In this document: in pieces, positions 27,581 to 36,051 of the stretch
How positions within the stretch are numbered: position 1 is the first letter of the stretch
Layout of the letters: each line of letters starts with the position of its first letter
NCBI GenBank assembly: GCA_963800415.1
Contig: CAWDBS010000036.1
Location: 1 to 64,000, forward strand
Source of the DNA: Palsa-504 sp963800415
Lineage (GTDB): Bacteria; Actinomycetota; Actinomycetes; Streptosporangiales; Streptosporangiaceae
Length of the DNA stretch: 64,000 bases
Direction of reading: 5' to 3'
Program-made: the position numbers and the translations under genes
Notes under the pieces: model-generated
Told to the model about the DNA's origin: nothing
Database searches by the model: none
Seen by the model: the letters and a program-made list of their open reading frames with translations, nothing else

Positions 27581-29245
27581 ATGACCGACCCGGGCGCTGA
27601 GAGCGCGGCTGGGCGCGGCACTGGCCTGGTTCTGGTCACACTTGGTGCCGGGCAGTTCCTGATGACGCTGGACACCTCCGTGATGAACGTGTCCATCGCG
27701 ACCGTGGCCAAGGACGTCGGCACGACGGTGACCGGGATCCAGACGGCGATCACGCTTTACACGCTGGTAATGGCGATGCTGATGATTCCGGGCGGCAAGG
27801 TCGGCGCGCTGATCGGGCGCAAGCGCGCCTTCTCGGTCGGGTGCGTGATCTACGGCGCGGGCTCCCTGACCACGGCCCTGGCTCCGAATCTCACGGTGCT
27901 GATCGTGGGCTGGTCGGTCCTTGAGGGGATCGGCGCGGCGCTGATCCTTCCGGCGATCGTGGCGCTGGTCGCGAGCAACTTCGGACCCGAGGGACGCCCC
28001 CGCGCCTACGGCCTGGTGATGGCGGCCGGGGCGATCGCGGTGGCGCTCGGCCCGCTGGTCGGCGGCATCGCTACCACCTACTTTTCGTGGCGGTATGTTT
28101 TCGTCGGGGAGGTCCTGGTCGTGCTGGCGATCTTGGCCCTGGCGCGCCGGATCCAGGACGCGCCGACCGGGACGCCGCCCCGGCTGGACCTGATTGGCGC
28201 GGTGCTGTCGGCCGCGGGGCTCGGGCTCGCGGTGTTCGGCGTGCTGCGCTCGAGCGAGTGGGGGTGGGTGCTGCCCAAGCCCGGCGGCTCAGCGATCCTG
28301 GGCTTGTCGCCCACCATCGTGCTGATCTTCGCCGGGCTGCTGGTGCTGTGGCTGTTCAGCATCTGGGAGCACCACGTCGAGAAGCGGGGCGCCGAGCCGC
28401 TGGTCCGGTTGTCGATGCTGGGGAACCGGCAATTCACCGGCGGCCTGGTGATGTTCTTCTTCCAGTTCCTGATCCAGGCGGGGCTCTTCTTCACGATCCC
28501 GCTGTACCTGTCGGTCGCACTCGGGCTCTCCGCGATCGACACCGGCATCAAGATCATCCCGCTCTCGGTCACGCTGCTGATCGCCGCGGCCGGCATCCCG
28601 CGGTTCTTCCCGCACATCTCGCCCCGGCTCGTCGTCCAGGCCGGGCTCCTGGCGATGTTCGCCGGGATCGTGTGGCTGTTCGCGAGCATCGACGTGCACG
28701 CCGGCGCGGAGATCGTGACGGTCCCGCTGCTGCTCGCCGGCCTCGGGATCGGCGCTCTGGCCTCGCAGCTCGGCAGCGTGACGGTGTCCGCGGTCCCGGA
28801 CGATCAGACCCCCGAGGTCGGCGGGCTGCAGAACACCGCGACCAATCTCGGCGCCTCGATCGGCACGGCGCTCGCAGGTTCGCTGCTGATCGCGGCCCTC
28901 ACCGCGTCGTTCCTGCACGGCATCGAGCAGAACCCGGCGGTCCCGCCATCGGTGAGCAGTCAGGCCAGCACCGAGCTGGCAGGCGGGATCCCGTTCCTCT
29001 CCGACGCCGACCTCCAGGCCGCACTCACCGAGGCAGGCGCGAGTAAGGAGGTCACCCAGGCTGTCCTGGAGGAGAACCAGCAGGCCCGCCTGGACGGGCT
29101 TCGCACTGCGCTCGCGGCCCTCGCGCTCCTGGCCCTCGTCGCGCTGTTCTTCTCCACCCGGATCCCCACCACTCAGCCCGGATCCGCCAAGACACGGCAA
29201 TCCGAACCCCAGCCAGACGTGGCCGGAGCTCAGACATCCGGCTAG
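27581..29245 (+). CDS. DHA2-family MFS transporter (14 TM, EmrB/QacA-like)
   Basis: The 554-aa product starts with GQFLMTLDTSVMNVSIATV (motif D1-type TM1) and carries motif A GGKVGALIGRKRAFSVG and motif C-like GPLVGGIATTYFSWRYVF. About fourteen hydrophobic helices give the drug:H+ antiporter-2 architecture. The protein likely exports a drug or metabolite across the cytoplasmic membrane. ATG 27581 has AGGAG 7 nt upstream. It has no adjacent dedicated TetR regulator. Confidence 0.88.
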   Translation: MTDPGAESAAGRGTGLVLVTLGAGQFLMTLDTSVMNVSIATVAKDVGTTVTGIQTAITLYTLVMAMLMIPGGKVGALIGRKRAFSVGCVIYGAGSLTTALAPNLTVLIVGWSVLEGIGAALILPAIVALVASNFGPEGRPRAYGLVMAAGAIAVALGPLVGGIATTYFSWRYVFVGEVLVVLAILALARRIQDAPTGTPPRLDLIGAVLSAAGLGLAVFGVLRSSEWGWVLPKPGGSAILGLSPTIVLIFAGLLVLWLFSIWEHHVEKRGAEPLVRLSMLGNRQFTGGLVMFFFQFLIQAGLFFTIPLYLSVALGLSAIDTGIKIIPLSVTLLIAAAGIPRFFPHISPRLVVQAGLLAMFAGIVWLFASIDVHAGAEIVTVPLLLAGLGIGALASQLGSVTVSAVPDDQTPEVGGLQNTATNLGASIGTALAGSLLIAALTASFLHGIEQNPAVPPSVSSQASTELAGGIPFLSDADLQAALTEAGASKEVTQAVLEENQQARLDGLRTALAALALLALVALFFSTRIPTTQPGSAKTRQSEPQPDVAGAQTSG

Positions 29246-29454
29246 CGAACGCAGCCGACACTAGTGACCTGTCCGTTCCAGGGAATCGGAGAGTCACAGG
29301 CTGAAACACATGGAATGGACGTCGGCGCCGGGACGGGCACGGTGCAGTCGCCCGGCCAGGAGTTCCCGGCCGGATCTCCCACTGGGCGGGGGCCGCGCCG
29401 CTCGGGGCCGGTGCGGGTGACGGCGCGGTCAGTGTCCGGCTGATCTGGTCACCG

Positions 29455-29997
29455 TTATCCCTGTCTTCGCTGCTGGCCGCGGCGCACGGCGCCCAGCAGG
29501 ACCCGGGCGCCGGCGCCAAGCAGCGCGAGGTCGCCGAGCATCTGGATGATGAGCAAGACCCGGGCGGCCTCGGATTTGGGGGTGATGTCCCCGAAACCCA
29601 CCGTCGAGAAGACCGTCATGGTGAAGTACAGCGCGTCGGTGCGGGTTAGCGGCTGGCTGAAGTTCGCCGCGGACGCCCGTTGCATAATGAAATACGTCGA
29701 GGCGAACACCAGCAGGTACAAGGGAAGGATCAAACCCAGCGCCTCCACCGCTTTGACCCCCGGATACCGCGCGTCAGCGATCGTCTTGACCTGCCACGCC
29801 GTGATGCCGGCGAAGACCACCAGGCCGAGCAGGATACGCACCGCCGCGTCGCCGGTCAACGGCTGGTCCAGCGGAAGCACGTAGTACAAGACGACCAGGA
29901 CCGTGGTGCTCAGGACGCCGCGCAGCACCGCCCGCACGACGAGCTTCCTCCGCTCTGCCTGCGGCAGTTCGTGGTAGGGCAGATCGGTCATGGTCAT
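29455..29997 (-). CDS. Ion_trans_2 potassium-channel-like protein with canonical filter
   Basis: The 180-aa product from ATG 29997 (or 29991) has about four hydrophobic segments. The last two flank a pore loop DALYFTMTVFSTVGFGDITP with the canonical K+ filter TVGFGD. There is no cytoplasmic RCK or cyclic-nucleotide domain. A GGGGG stretch lies upstream of the start; the longer frame to 30135 has no conserved sequence. It is convergent with the MFS gene and is one of three pore-loop proteins within 7 kb. Confidence 0.82.
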   Translation of the reverse strand: MTMTDLPYHELPQAERRKLVVRAVLRGVLSTTVLVVLYYVLPLDQPLTGDAAVRILLGLVVFAGITAWQVKTIADARYPGVKAVEALGLILPLYLLVFASTYFIMQRASAANFSQPLTRTDALYFTMTVFSTVGFGDITPKSEAARVLLIIQMLGDLALLGAGARVLLGAVRRGQQRRQG

Positions 29998-30199
29998 CCC
30001 CCAAAGGCCTCGTGAAGGCGTCAACGGTAGCGGCCCCAGGGGGTCGCTGGCCAGGGCTGCCTGCCGGCCAGGCCGCCAGTACCGCCGAGCACGGGCTTCA
30101 ATGGCTGTCACAGCTACCGGCGACCAACGCATCACGAGCGTGTCCCGGGTGACGTGGTCGATTGCCCCGGCGTCGATTGCCCTGGCTAGGCTGGGCAGC

Positions 30200-30649
30200 G
30201 TGTCTGATCACTACCGTGCGCCTGGTTGGTTCACGCGCAACGTTTTCAACCGGTCGGTGGCCTTCCTGACCAGGCAGGGCATCAGTGTTCTCGGTTCGCG
30301 GGTCCTGGCGGTGAAGGGCCGGACGAGCGGGGAGTGGCGTACCACGCCGGTGAACCTGCTCACCCACGATGGCCGCCGTTACCTCGTCGCGCCCCGCGGC
30401 GAGACCCAGTGGGTGCGCAACCTGCGTGCCGCCGGCACCGGCGAACTGCGAGTGGGCAGGCGTGCCGAGGGCTTCCGCGGCCTGGAGCTCAGCGACGACG
30501 AGAAGGTACCGGTCCTGCGCGCTTATCTCACGAGGTGGAAGGCAGAGGTCGGGATCTTCTTCGAGGGCACCGGACCAGATTCCAGCGATGATCAGATCCG
30601 CGCCATCGCGCCCAAACACCCGGCGTTCGAGGTGCTTCCCGTCACGTAG
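30200..30649 (+). CDS. Deazaflavin-dependent nitroreductase family protein (Ddn-like, DUF385)
   Basis: The 149-aa product from GTG 30200 has the split-barrel F420-binding motifs of the family: LAVKGRTSGEWRTTPVNLL, DGRRYLVAPRGETQWVRNLRA and PVLRAYLTRW. Relatives reduce quinones or nitroimidazoles using F420H2. The frame extends upstream to 29990, but that part reads as noise and overlaps the divergent channel gene. F420 use is inferred from the family. Confidence 0.85.
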   Translation: MSDHYRAPGWFTRNVFNRSVAFLTRQGISVLGSRVLAVKGRTSGEWRTTPVNLLTHDGRRYLVAPRGETQWVRNLRAAGTGELRVGRRAEGFRGLELSDDEKVPVLRAYLTRWKAEVGIFFEGTGPDSSDDQIRAIAPKHPAFEVLPVT

Positions 30650-30700
30650 GTCCTCGAAGCCAGGAGTTCTGCAGCGCTCATGCCGCCGCCAAGTTCGGGG

Positions 30701-30850
30701 GTGGAGGGCTGGATCGCGTCGCTGGGGCCCGAGGCCGACCCGTTCGGGATCCGAACGAGGCTCGGGCCTGGATACTTCCGCACCGAGTTGCTCACGCCGG
30801 AGCCGACGAAGTACGCCGGGTCCTCGATCGGCGACTACGCCGAGCGCAGT
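30701..30850 (+). pseudogene. SDR-family oxidoreductase fragment
   Basis: About 50 codons encode PFGIRTRLGPGYFRTELLTP and SSIGDYAERS. This matches the C-terminal half of classical short-chain dehydrogenases, where APFGIRTxxVEPGFFRTELL follows the catalytic helix. The Rossmann glycine motif and the Tyr-x3-Lys are absent. It is the leftover of a deleted gene between the Ddn-like and wHTH genes. Confidence 0.6.
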
Positions 30851-30947
30851 CGCCGCATTTCGTGGCCGAGACCGCGCCCGCCCCTCAGGCGACGTTGGCA
30901 ATCCAAAACTAGCAATATTTTTCGTGAAGCTGTAGTAGGTTATTTAT

Positions 30948-31186
30948 GTGGCAAGCTGGGGTTTCCTGACCAATCACGCCCGGGTCCTGGTGTGCATCGC
31001 CCATGATCCGGGCGCGCGACTGCGTGACATCGCGGCCCGCCTGGGCATTACCGAGCGCAGCGCCCACGGCATCGTCACCGACCTCGCCGAGGCCGGCTAC
31101 GTGGTGAAGCAGAAGGACGGCCGCCGCAACCGCTACCAGATCCAGGCTCACCTGCCACTGCCCGAGCCCGGCACCCGGGAACCCGC
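30948..31186 (+). repeat. Inverted duplication, left arm (239 bp)
   Basis: This arm matches the reverse complement of 31579-31817 with only a handful of differences (for example near codons 3-4, CAATCAC/CAATCAT and GCGCGAC/GCGCGGC). The arms are separated by 392 bp. Almost no synonymous divergence indicates very recent duplication or gene conversion. Confidence 0.9.
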
Positions 31187-31295
31187 GATAGGCGAGTTGG
31201 TCGCTCTCTTCACGGCCGAGGGTCGGCTCGGAACCGGGCCCGCCCAGGAGAGCGACCGTGATGGCAGCGGCGCCCGCACGGTGCCAGCTCTCTGA
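30948..31295 (+). CDS. Small winged-helix (MarR/ArsR-like) regulator, copy 1
   Basis: The product opens SWGFLTNHARVLVCIAHDPG. The recognition region is LRDIAARLGITERSAHGIV and the wing DLAEAGYVVKQKDGRRNRYQ, a compact wHTH that reads an environmental or ligand signal. GTG start at 30948 has no clear Shine-Dalgarno; AT-rich TAGGTTATTTAT just upstream suggests a leaderless or near-leaderless transcript. The first 80 codons are almost identical at DNA level to the convergent copy at 31428-31817. The two differ after TREPA. Confidence 0.78.
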   Translation: MASWGFLTNHARVLVCIAHDPGARLRDIAARLGITERSAHGIVTDLAEAGYVVKQKDGRRNRYQIQAHLPLPEPGTREPAIGELVALFTAEGRLGTGPAQESDRDGSGARTVPAL

Positions 31296-31427
31296 CCTCG
31301 CGGGCCCGCAGCAGCACGATGTGAGGTTCCCTGGTATCGCACCAAGTCCGACCCGGGGACAACCGCCCCACCAGCGGGTGCGGCGTACCGGGAAGCAGAA
31401 TGCCGCTGACCTGCCGCTACTACAGGA

Positions 31428-31817
31428 TCAGCCGCCGGGGGCAGCGTGACCATCACCCCGGGCTGCGGCATCCGCGCTGTCCGCCGGACCGCCGCCGATC
31501 TGGTCCGCGGCGGGAAGGTCGGCCAGCCCGGTAAGAGCCTCCTTGCTTCCTAGCAGCAGGGCAAGGACTTCGCCGACGGCGGGTTCCCGGGTGCCGGGCT
31601 CGGGCAGTGGCAGGTGAGCCTGGATCTGGTAGCGGTTGCGGCGGCCGTCCTTCTGCTTCACCACGTAGCCGGCCTCGGCGAGGTCGGTGACGATGCCGTG
31701 GGCGCTGCGCTCGGTAATGCCCAGGCGGGCCGCGATGTCACGCAGCCGCGCGCCCGGGTCATGGGCGATGCACACCAGGACCCGGGCATGATTGGTCAGG
31801 AAACCCCAGTCCGCCAC
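31428..31817 (-). CDS. Small winged-helix (MarR/ArsR-like) regulator, copy 2
   Basis: The same domain as copy 1, starting VADWGFLTNHARVLVCIAH from GTG 31817 on the opposite strand, with its own C-terminal tail (EVLALLLGSKEALTGLADLP). The tail looks native and copy 1's looks truncated, so this is probably the parent. A perfect palindrome GTTTCCGGAAAC lies 24-35 bp upstream of the start and could be its operator. Confidence 0.78.
   Translation of the reverse strand: MADWGFLTNHARVLVCIAHDPGARLRDIAARLGITERSAHGIVTDLAEAGYVVKQKDGRRNRYQIQAHLPLPEPGTREPAVGEVLALLLGSKEALTGLADLPAADQIGGGPADSADAAARGDGHAAPGG
31579..31817 (-). repeat. Inverted duplication, right arm (239 bp)
   Basis: Partner of 30948-31186. 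The two arms point at each other, so the regulators are tail to tail. Recombination between them would invert the 392-bp spacer. Confidence 0.9.
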
Positions 31818-31840
31818 GCTCGGTAAGCTAGCACACAGCC

Positions 31841-31852
31841 GTTTCCGGAAAC
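31841..31852. promoter_or_regulatory. Palindromic operator candidate GTTTCCGGAAAC
   Basis: A perfect 12-bp palindrome between wHTH copy 2 and the downstream end of the membrane-protein gene. It is positioned in the expected promoter of copy 2 and has no counterpart ahead of copy 1. Confidence 0.45.
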
Positions 31853-31931
31853 ACGCTGCGTGCTTTGGAGTCAGGCTCCGCCGGGCCCGCCCGCTGGTGC
31901 CGGGCAGGCCCGGCCGCGGCTGAGCGTGCGC

Positions 31932-33053
31932 CTAGGTAGGCGGCCGGCCTAGCGGCGGACGGATGGGCGGGATGGCCGCGGTGGGATGCCGGCGTGGGCC
32001 TGACCACAGTGCGGGTACGGCGTCGACGGCGGCGGCCACCGCGTAGGCAGCCTGCTCGTAGTTGATCCGCCAGCCGGCGAAGTCCGGCCATGCTTCGGCG
32101 GGGTCGCGCTCGATCCGGAAGCCGACCTCGCGGATCCGGGCCACCGCGTCGAGGAATTCCTGGTAGGTCAGGCTGATGCCGCCTTCTGGGCCGGGCTCGT
32201 CGGGTACCTGGATGCCCATCGCCCGGGCGATCCGGTTGAAGGCCTGGAATCCGCCGCGCAGGCACAGCCGCGCCGGTACTACCGGCGCCGACTCGGGCGA
32301 CAGGGCCAGGAACAGCGCGGCGGAGTCCAGCACGGCCAGCAGCGCGGTCACCCAGGACGACAGCGGCAGGGGTGAGCGGAACCGCACCAGCGGCAGGTAG
32401 GTGGTGTGGCTTTCGGCGATGTCCGCGGCCCAGCGTTCCCACCGGGCATACAGATCGGGCATCGTATCGATGGTGGACACGCCTGATCCCAGCGCGTAGT
32501 GGGTGCGCGCCAGCAGTTCCGGGCCCCAGGACGGGACGCCGGCCCGCGCGTTCAGCAGCGCCACCTCGGTTTCCCTGCGGTTGAACGCCGAGTACAAGGT
32601 CGGCAGGTAGGCGATCTGCAGCGTGACGATCACCAGGCCGGTCGCCGCGGCCAGGAAGACGATCGCCGACGGCGCGGCGCCGGCCGGCTCGGCGAATCCC
32701 AGAGTGAACATCGAGGACCCGGCATCGGTGAAAGCCGATGCCACACCGCGGGCGGCGAAAGGCCACAACAGCAGCGCGAACCCGGCAAAGGAAATCCCCA
32801 GCCACGCGGCCAGCTGCGCCAGCAAGATCGCCGCCGGCTGGGTGGCGAGCAGCCGGTCACGCCGCCGGTAATCGGCGATGGGGCCGACCGCCAGCCCGAA
32901 TGCCCCGGTCACGATCCGGTCCACCCACCGTGTCAGCCAGCCGCTGACCGAACGCGACACGATAAGCGTCCCGGTGACGCTGGCCCACGCCGCGAGCACG
33001 AGCAGGCCGCCGGCCACCGCGGCCACCAGCCGGCCCGCCAACGGCACCACCAT
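31932..33053 (-). CDS. Pore-loop membrane protein with atypical filter (ion-channel-like), unknown
   Basis: The 373-aa product from ATG 33053 (GGAGGAGA 6 nt upstream) has an N-terminal helix and two hydrophobic helices flanking FTDAGSSMFTLGFAEP. This looks like a K+-channel pore helix plus filter in which the usual GFGD is GFAE. A third helix (GLVIVTLQIAYLPTLYSAF) leads into a soluble domain of about 200 residues starting RRETEVALLNARAG and containing short hydrophobic stretches. The family is not one I can name. A cation channel or channel-derived sensor is inference. Confidence 0.55.
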   Translation of the reverse strand: MVVPLAGRLVAAVAGGLLVLAAWASVTGTLIVSRSVSGWLTRWVDRIVTGAFGLAVGPIADYRRRDRLLATQPAAILLAQLAAWLGISFAGFALLLWPFAARGVASAFTDAGSSMFTLGFAEPAGAAPSAIVFLAAATGLVIVTLQIAYLPTLYSAFNRRETEVALLNARAGVPSWGPELLARTHYALGSGVSTIDTMPDLYARWERWAADIAESHTTYLPLVRFRSPLPLSSWVTALLAVLDSAALFLALSPESAPVVPARLCLRGGFQAFNRIARAMGIQVPDEPGPEGGISLTYQEFLDAVARIREVGFRIERDPAEAWPDFAGWRINYEQAAYAVAAAVDAVPALWSGPRRHPTAAIPPIRPPLGRPPT

Positions 33054-33295
33054 GGGGATCTCCTCCGCGTTAGCAGGTATGCCGAACTTACCCAGGCCCG
33101 GCTGGCGCGGGCGTGGCGTTGCCGCTAGCGGCGCCGCTGCTCTGCGGGACGCCATACCGAGCCCGGCCGGTGACCTGAGTCTCCCGCCGGTCACCTATCG
33201 CGGCACCTACGGGTTGACGTAATAGCCTGGGTAATAGCCTGGAGGGGCGCCGGCGGGCACACCCTCAGCCCCGCGCCGGCGCCCGGGAGGACCAG

Positions 33296-33730
33296 ATGCG
33301 TATCAGCGATGTGCTCCGGGTCAAGGGCACGCAGGTCATCACCGTCACCCCGGACACGACGGTGCGGCAGCTTCTGGCGGTGCTCGCCGAGCACCGGATC
33401 GGCGCCGTCGTCGTCTCTGGCGACGGCAGCTCCGTCGACGGGATCGCCAGTGAGCGGGACATCGTCCGGGCGCTGGCCGTACAGGGCGCCGCGGTGATGT
33501 CCCAGCCGGTCACCGCGATCTGCACCGCCCAGGTGCGCACGGTCACGCCGCAGACCCCGGTCGAGGAGGTCATGCGCATGATGACCGAGCACCGGGTGAG
33601 GCACGCGCCGGTCGTGGCCGGCGGCGGCTTGCGGGGAATCGTGAGCATCGGCGACGTGGTGAAGAATCGTATCGACGAACTCGAAACCGAGCGAGCCGCC
33701 TTGACCGGCTACATCACAGGTACCCGCTGA
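33296..33730 (+). CDS. Tandem CBS-domain protein
   Basis: The 144-aa product has two CBS motifs: VITVTPDTTVRQLLAVLAEH...DGIASERDIVRAL and VRTVTPQTPVEEVMRMMTEH...LRGIVSIGDVVK. This is the stand-alone form that senses adenine nucleotides and pairs with channels or metabolic enzymes. ATG 33296 has GGGAGGA 6 nt upstream. It is divergent from the pore-loop gene and may share control with it. Confidence 0.88.
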   Translation: MRISDVLRVKGTQVITVTPDTTVRQLLAVLAEHRIGAVVVSGDGSSVDGIASERDIVRALAVQGAAVMSQPVTAICTAQVRTVTPQTPVEEVMRMMTEHRVRHAPVVAGGGLRGIVSIGDVVKNRIDELETERAALTGYITGTR

Positions 33731-33940
33731 CAATCCGGCTCCGCCTGCAGGCGCCTGCAACGATCTCCCGGGCGACCGAGGGGCAACATCGGATGGGACA
33801 GAATGACGACTTCTGGCCGTCTTCTGCGGCGCTACGCGATGAACTGCATCTGGTGTCGACCCCGGCGTCCGGGGTCATCCACCGAGCCTGGAACGGCCGG
33901 CATGCCGGCCCTGGAGGGCAGCTGACCTGGGACGCTCCGG

Positions 33941-34336
33941 TTAATTGGATACCCCTAACCGGGCTTTCGACGGGGGTTCGGGGGTGAAGGGCAGGAGCTG
34001 GTCACCTCCCTTGCCGACTACCCCGTAGCTTGCTTCGGGCAGCTCGACCCAGGCGCCGGGGAGATCGCCGATGGGCTCGGAGACCACGAGCCGTGCGTCG
34101 TCGGACAGCTGCTGCAGGGCATGTCGTTCGGGATATTGCTGTTTGACCGTGCGGGCGTCGCGGCTGAAGAACAGCGACCGCGATTTGCCCTCGCTGGAGT
34201 AGCGGAACACCCACAAGCTCTCACCGTCACTGGTGGCGATCGTGCCCTGGAACGGGTCGGTGATGCCCCGCTGCCGCCCGCATGCCTCGACGAACCCGAT
34301 GGCCCGCGCGACAGCGTGCGGCGGATCGTCGGCCAC
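33941..34336 (-). pseudogene. Class II glutamine amidotransferase, C-terminal fragment
   Basis: The 131-aa frame encodes GTIATSDGESLWVFRYSSEG, FFSRDARTVKQQYPE and RLVVSEPIGDLPGAWVELPE. This is the second half of YafJ/GATase_4-type amidotransferase domains. The N-terminal nucleophile Cys (normally residue 2) and the first roughly 130 residues are missing, and upstream DNA shows no homologous sequence. It cannot hydrolyse glutamine as it stands. Confidence 0.65.
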
Positions 34337-34435
34337 CGGCGCGCGCAGCAGCTGGGCAGCGGCCTTGGGTTTATATTGGGCGGCGGGTCAGCTCGCGTGC
34401 CGCTTCCGCGGCCAGGCGCGGCCTTAATGCCGTCG

Positions 34436-34711
34436 TCAGGAGTCGGCTGGCCGGGCCCACGGCACGGCCTCGGCCTCCTTCTCGGCGACCTCCTGCAGGT
34501 CCGCTTGCCCGTGCGCCTCGTCCTCCTGCAAGGCCCTGGCGATTGCCGCGGCCTGCTCCCCAGCCACCGCCGTCTCAGCCTCGGCCAGCCCGGCCTGGGC
34601 CCTCGCGGCCTTCGCCTGGGCCCGTGCGGCCTTGGCCGACGATCCGCGCCCGCCGTGGTTGCTCACGCCGCCGAGCGTCAAGATGCTCGCGGCCTTCCAG
34701 ATAAGTCCCAT
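34436..34711 (-). CDS. Small Ala/Glu-rich helical protein, unknown
   Basis: The 91-aa product begins MGLIWKAASILTLGGVSNHG (a short hydrophobic or membrane-associating start). A long Ala-rich amphipathic helix follows (AKAARAQAKAARAQAGLAEAE), consistent with a coiled coil. ATG 34711 has GAGGGA 10 nt upstream. No known domain was recognised. Confidence 0.55.
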   Translation of the reverse strand: MGLIWKAASILTLGGVSNHGGRGSSAKAARAQAKAARAQAGLAEAETAVAGEQAAAIARALQEDEAHGQADLQEVAEKEAEAVPWARPADS

Positions 34712-35019
34712 GACGACCGTCCCTCGCTTCGGAGCCGCAACGAGCGCACCTGCTGGCCCTGGACCGTGATGCTGCCGCCCGGCGAGCTGCCGTTCGCGAG
34801 CACCCGCACGCTAGTGACCGCGCGGCACACCGCGCTGCCCGGAGGCCTTTTTCACATCACGGTCCACCATCTTCGCCGCCGATCAGGAAAACAAGGACTA
34901 TCCGGCCCGGCCGGCCAGGGCCCTTGGTCCCGTACCGACGGCGACCCTGGCATGCCAGCATGCCGGGTGGTCAGCCGGCCGGGGTTGTCCTGACCGGTCC
35001 GACGTCGCCACGGCACGGG
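34712..35019. other. Intergenic, nothing recognised
   Basis: This stretch lies between two genes on the minus strand. I see no ORF with conserved character, hairpin or repeat in it. Confidence 0.4.
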
Positions 35020-36051
35020 TCACCCTGCTTGGTCCGCTGCGTCCTGCAGGGCGGATAGCTGCTGCTGAGTACCGATGGCGATCAGTACGTAGCCCGCGTG
35101 GACCGGGGTTTGCACCGGCGGGTTGGTCAGGAAAGTCCCGTCGCGGCCGCGCAGTGCCAGCACGAGCGCCCCGGTCGTCTCGCCCGCATTCGCCTCCTGC
35201 AGGGTGCGCCCGGCAAGCCTGGAGCCGGCACGTACCGGTACCTCCTCCAACCGGAACTCCAGGCTCCCGTCATGCATCACGACATCCAGGAATTCCACCA
35301 CGTTGGGCTGCAACGCGGCCGCCGCGATCCGCTGGCCGCCGATCCGCTGCGGATTCACGACCCGGGTTGCGCCCGCACGCAGCAGTTTCGGCTCCGACGC
35401 CTCGGTGCGGGCCCGGGCGACGATGATGAGGTCAGGACGCAGCGCCCGGGCGGACAACGTCACGTAGACGTTCTCCGCGTCGGTGTTGATCGCGGTGACC
35501 AGGGCCCTGGCCCGCATGATGCCCGCCTTGCGCAGCACCTCGTCGTCGGTTACATCCCCGGTGAGCGCGGGATAGGTGACCGCCGCCACCCGCGCCGGGT
35601 CGAGGTCGATCACCACGACCGCCGCGCCCTGCCCGGCCAGGTAGCCAGCGACCGCGCGGCCCACCCGGCCCCACCCGCAGACGATAGTGTGCCCGTTCAT
35701 CCGGGCTATGCCGCGTTCCATCCGGCGCCTTTCGAAGTGCTGGTGCAGATGACCCTCCACCAGCGATTCCAGTACCACGCCAAAGGCGTACAGCGCCGTG
35801 CCCACCCCCACGACGATCAGCATGATCGTGAAGATCTTCCCCGCCACGCCCAGCGGCTGGACCTCGCGGAACCCGACCGTGGTAATCGTCGTGACCGTCT
35901 GGTAGACGGCGTCGAGCAGGCTGAATCCGAGCACGAGATAGCCGATGCTGCCAGCGACCACGACCCCGAGGACTGCCAGCAAGGCTAGCTGGATACGCCG
36001 TACATGGTTCACGAGGCAATTGTGTCCCGACCGGGCGGCGAAGGCTGTCAC
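35020..36051 (-). CDS. RCK-type potassium channel (two TM + TrkA-N/TrkA-C) with atypical filter
   Basis: The 343-aa product has TM1 (LALLAVLGVVVAGSIGYLVL), a pore loop TVTTITTVGFREVQP and TM2. A Rossmann RCK domain (TIVCGWGRVGRAVAGYLAG, VVVIDLDPARV, LTGDVTDDEVL) and a C-terminal TrkA-C domain follow. The filter reads TVGFRE: the Gly-Asp of TVG(Y/F)GD is Arg-Glu. This variant recurs in actinobacterial Kch-like proteins as far as I recall, but selectivity is uncertain. The start may be GTG about 36006 (NHVRRIQLALL) instead of 36051. Confidence 0.82.
   Translation of the reverse strand: MTAFAARSGHNCLVNHVRRIQLALLAVLGVVVAGSIGYLVLGFSLLDAVYQTVTTITTVGFREVQPLGVAGKIFTIMLIVVGVGTALYAFGVVLESLVEGHLHQHFERRRMERGIARMNGHTIVCGWGRVGRAVAGYLAGQGAAVVVIDLDPARVAAVTYPALTGDVTDDEVLRKAGIMRARALVTAINTDAENVYVTLSARALRPDLIIVARARTEASEPKLLRAGATRVVNPQRIGGQRIAAAALQPNVVEFLDVVMHDGSLEFRLEEVPVRAGSRLAGRTLQEANAGETTGALVLALRGRDGTFLTNPPVQTPVHAGYVLIAIGTQQQLSALQDAADQAG

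Noticed and set aside
29990..30199. Long N-terminal extension of the Ddn-like protein
   Set aside because: It overlaps the start of the divergent channel gene and lacks family sequence; GTG 30200 gives the normal family N-terminus.
30948..31817. Composite transposon or IS explaining the inverted wHTH repeat
   Set aside because: The arms are coding wHTH sequence without transposase or terminal repeats between them, so a gene duplication is the simpler reading.
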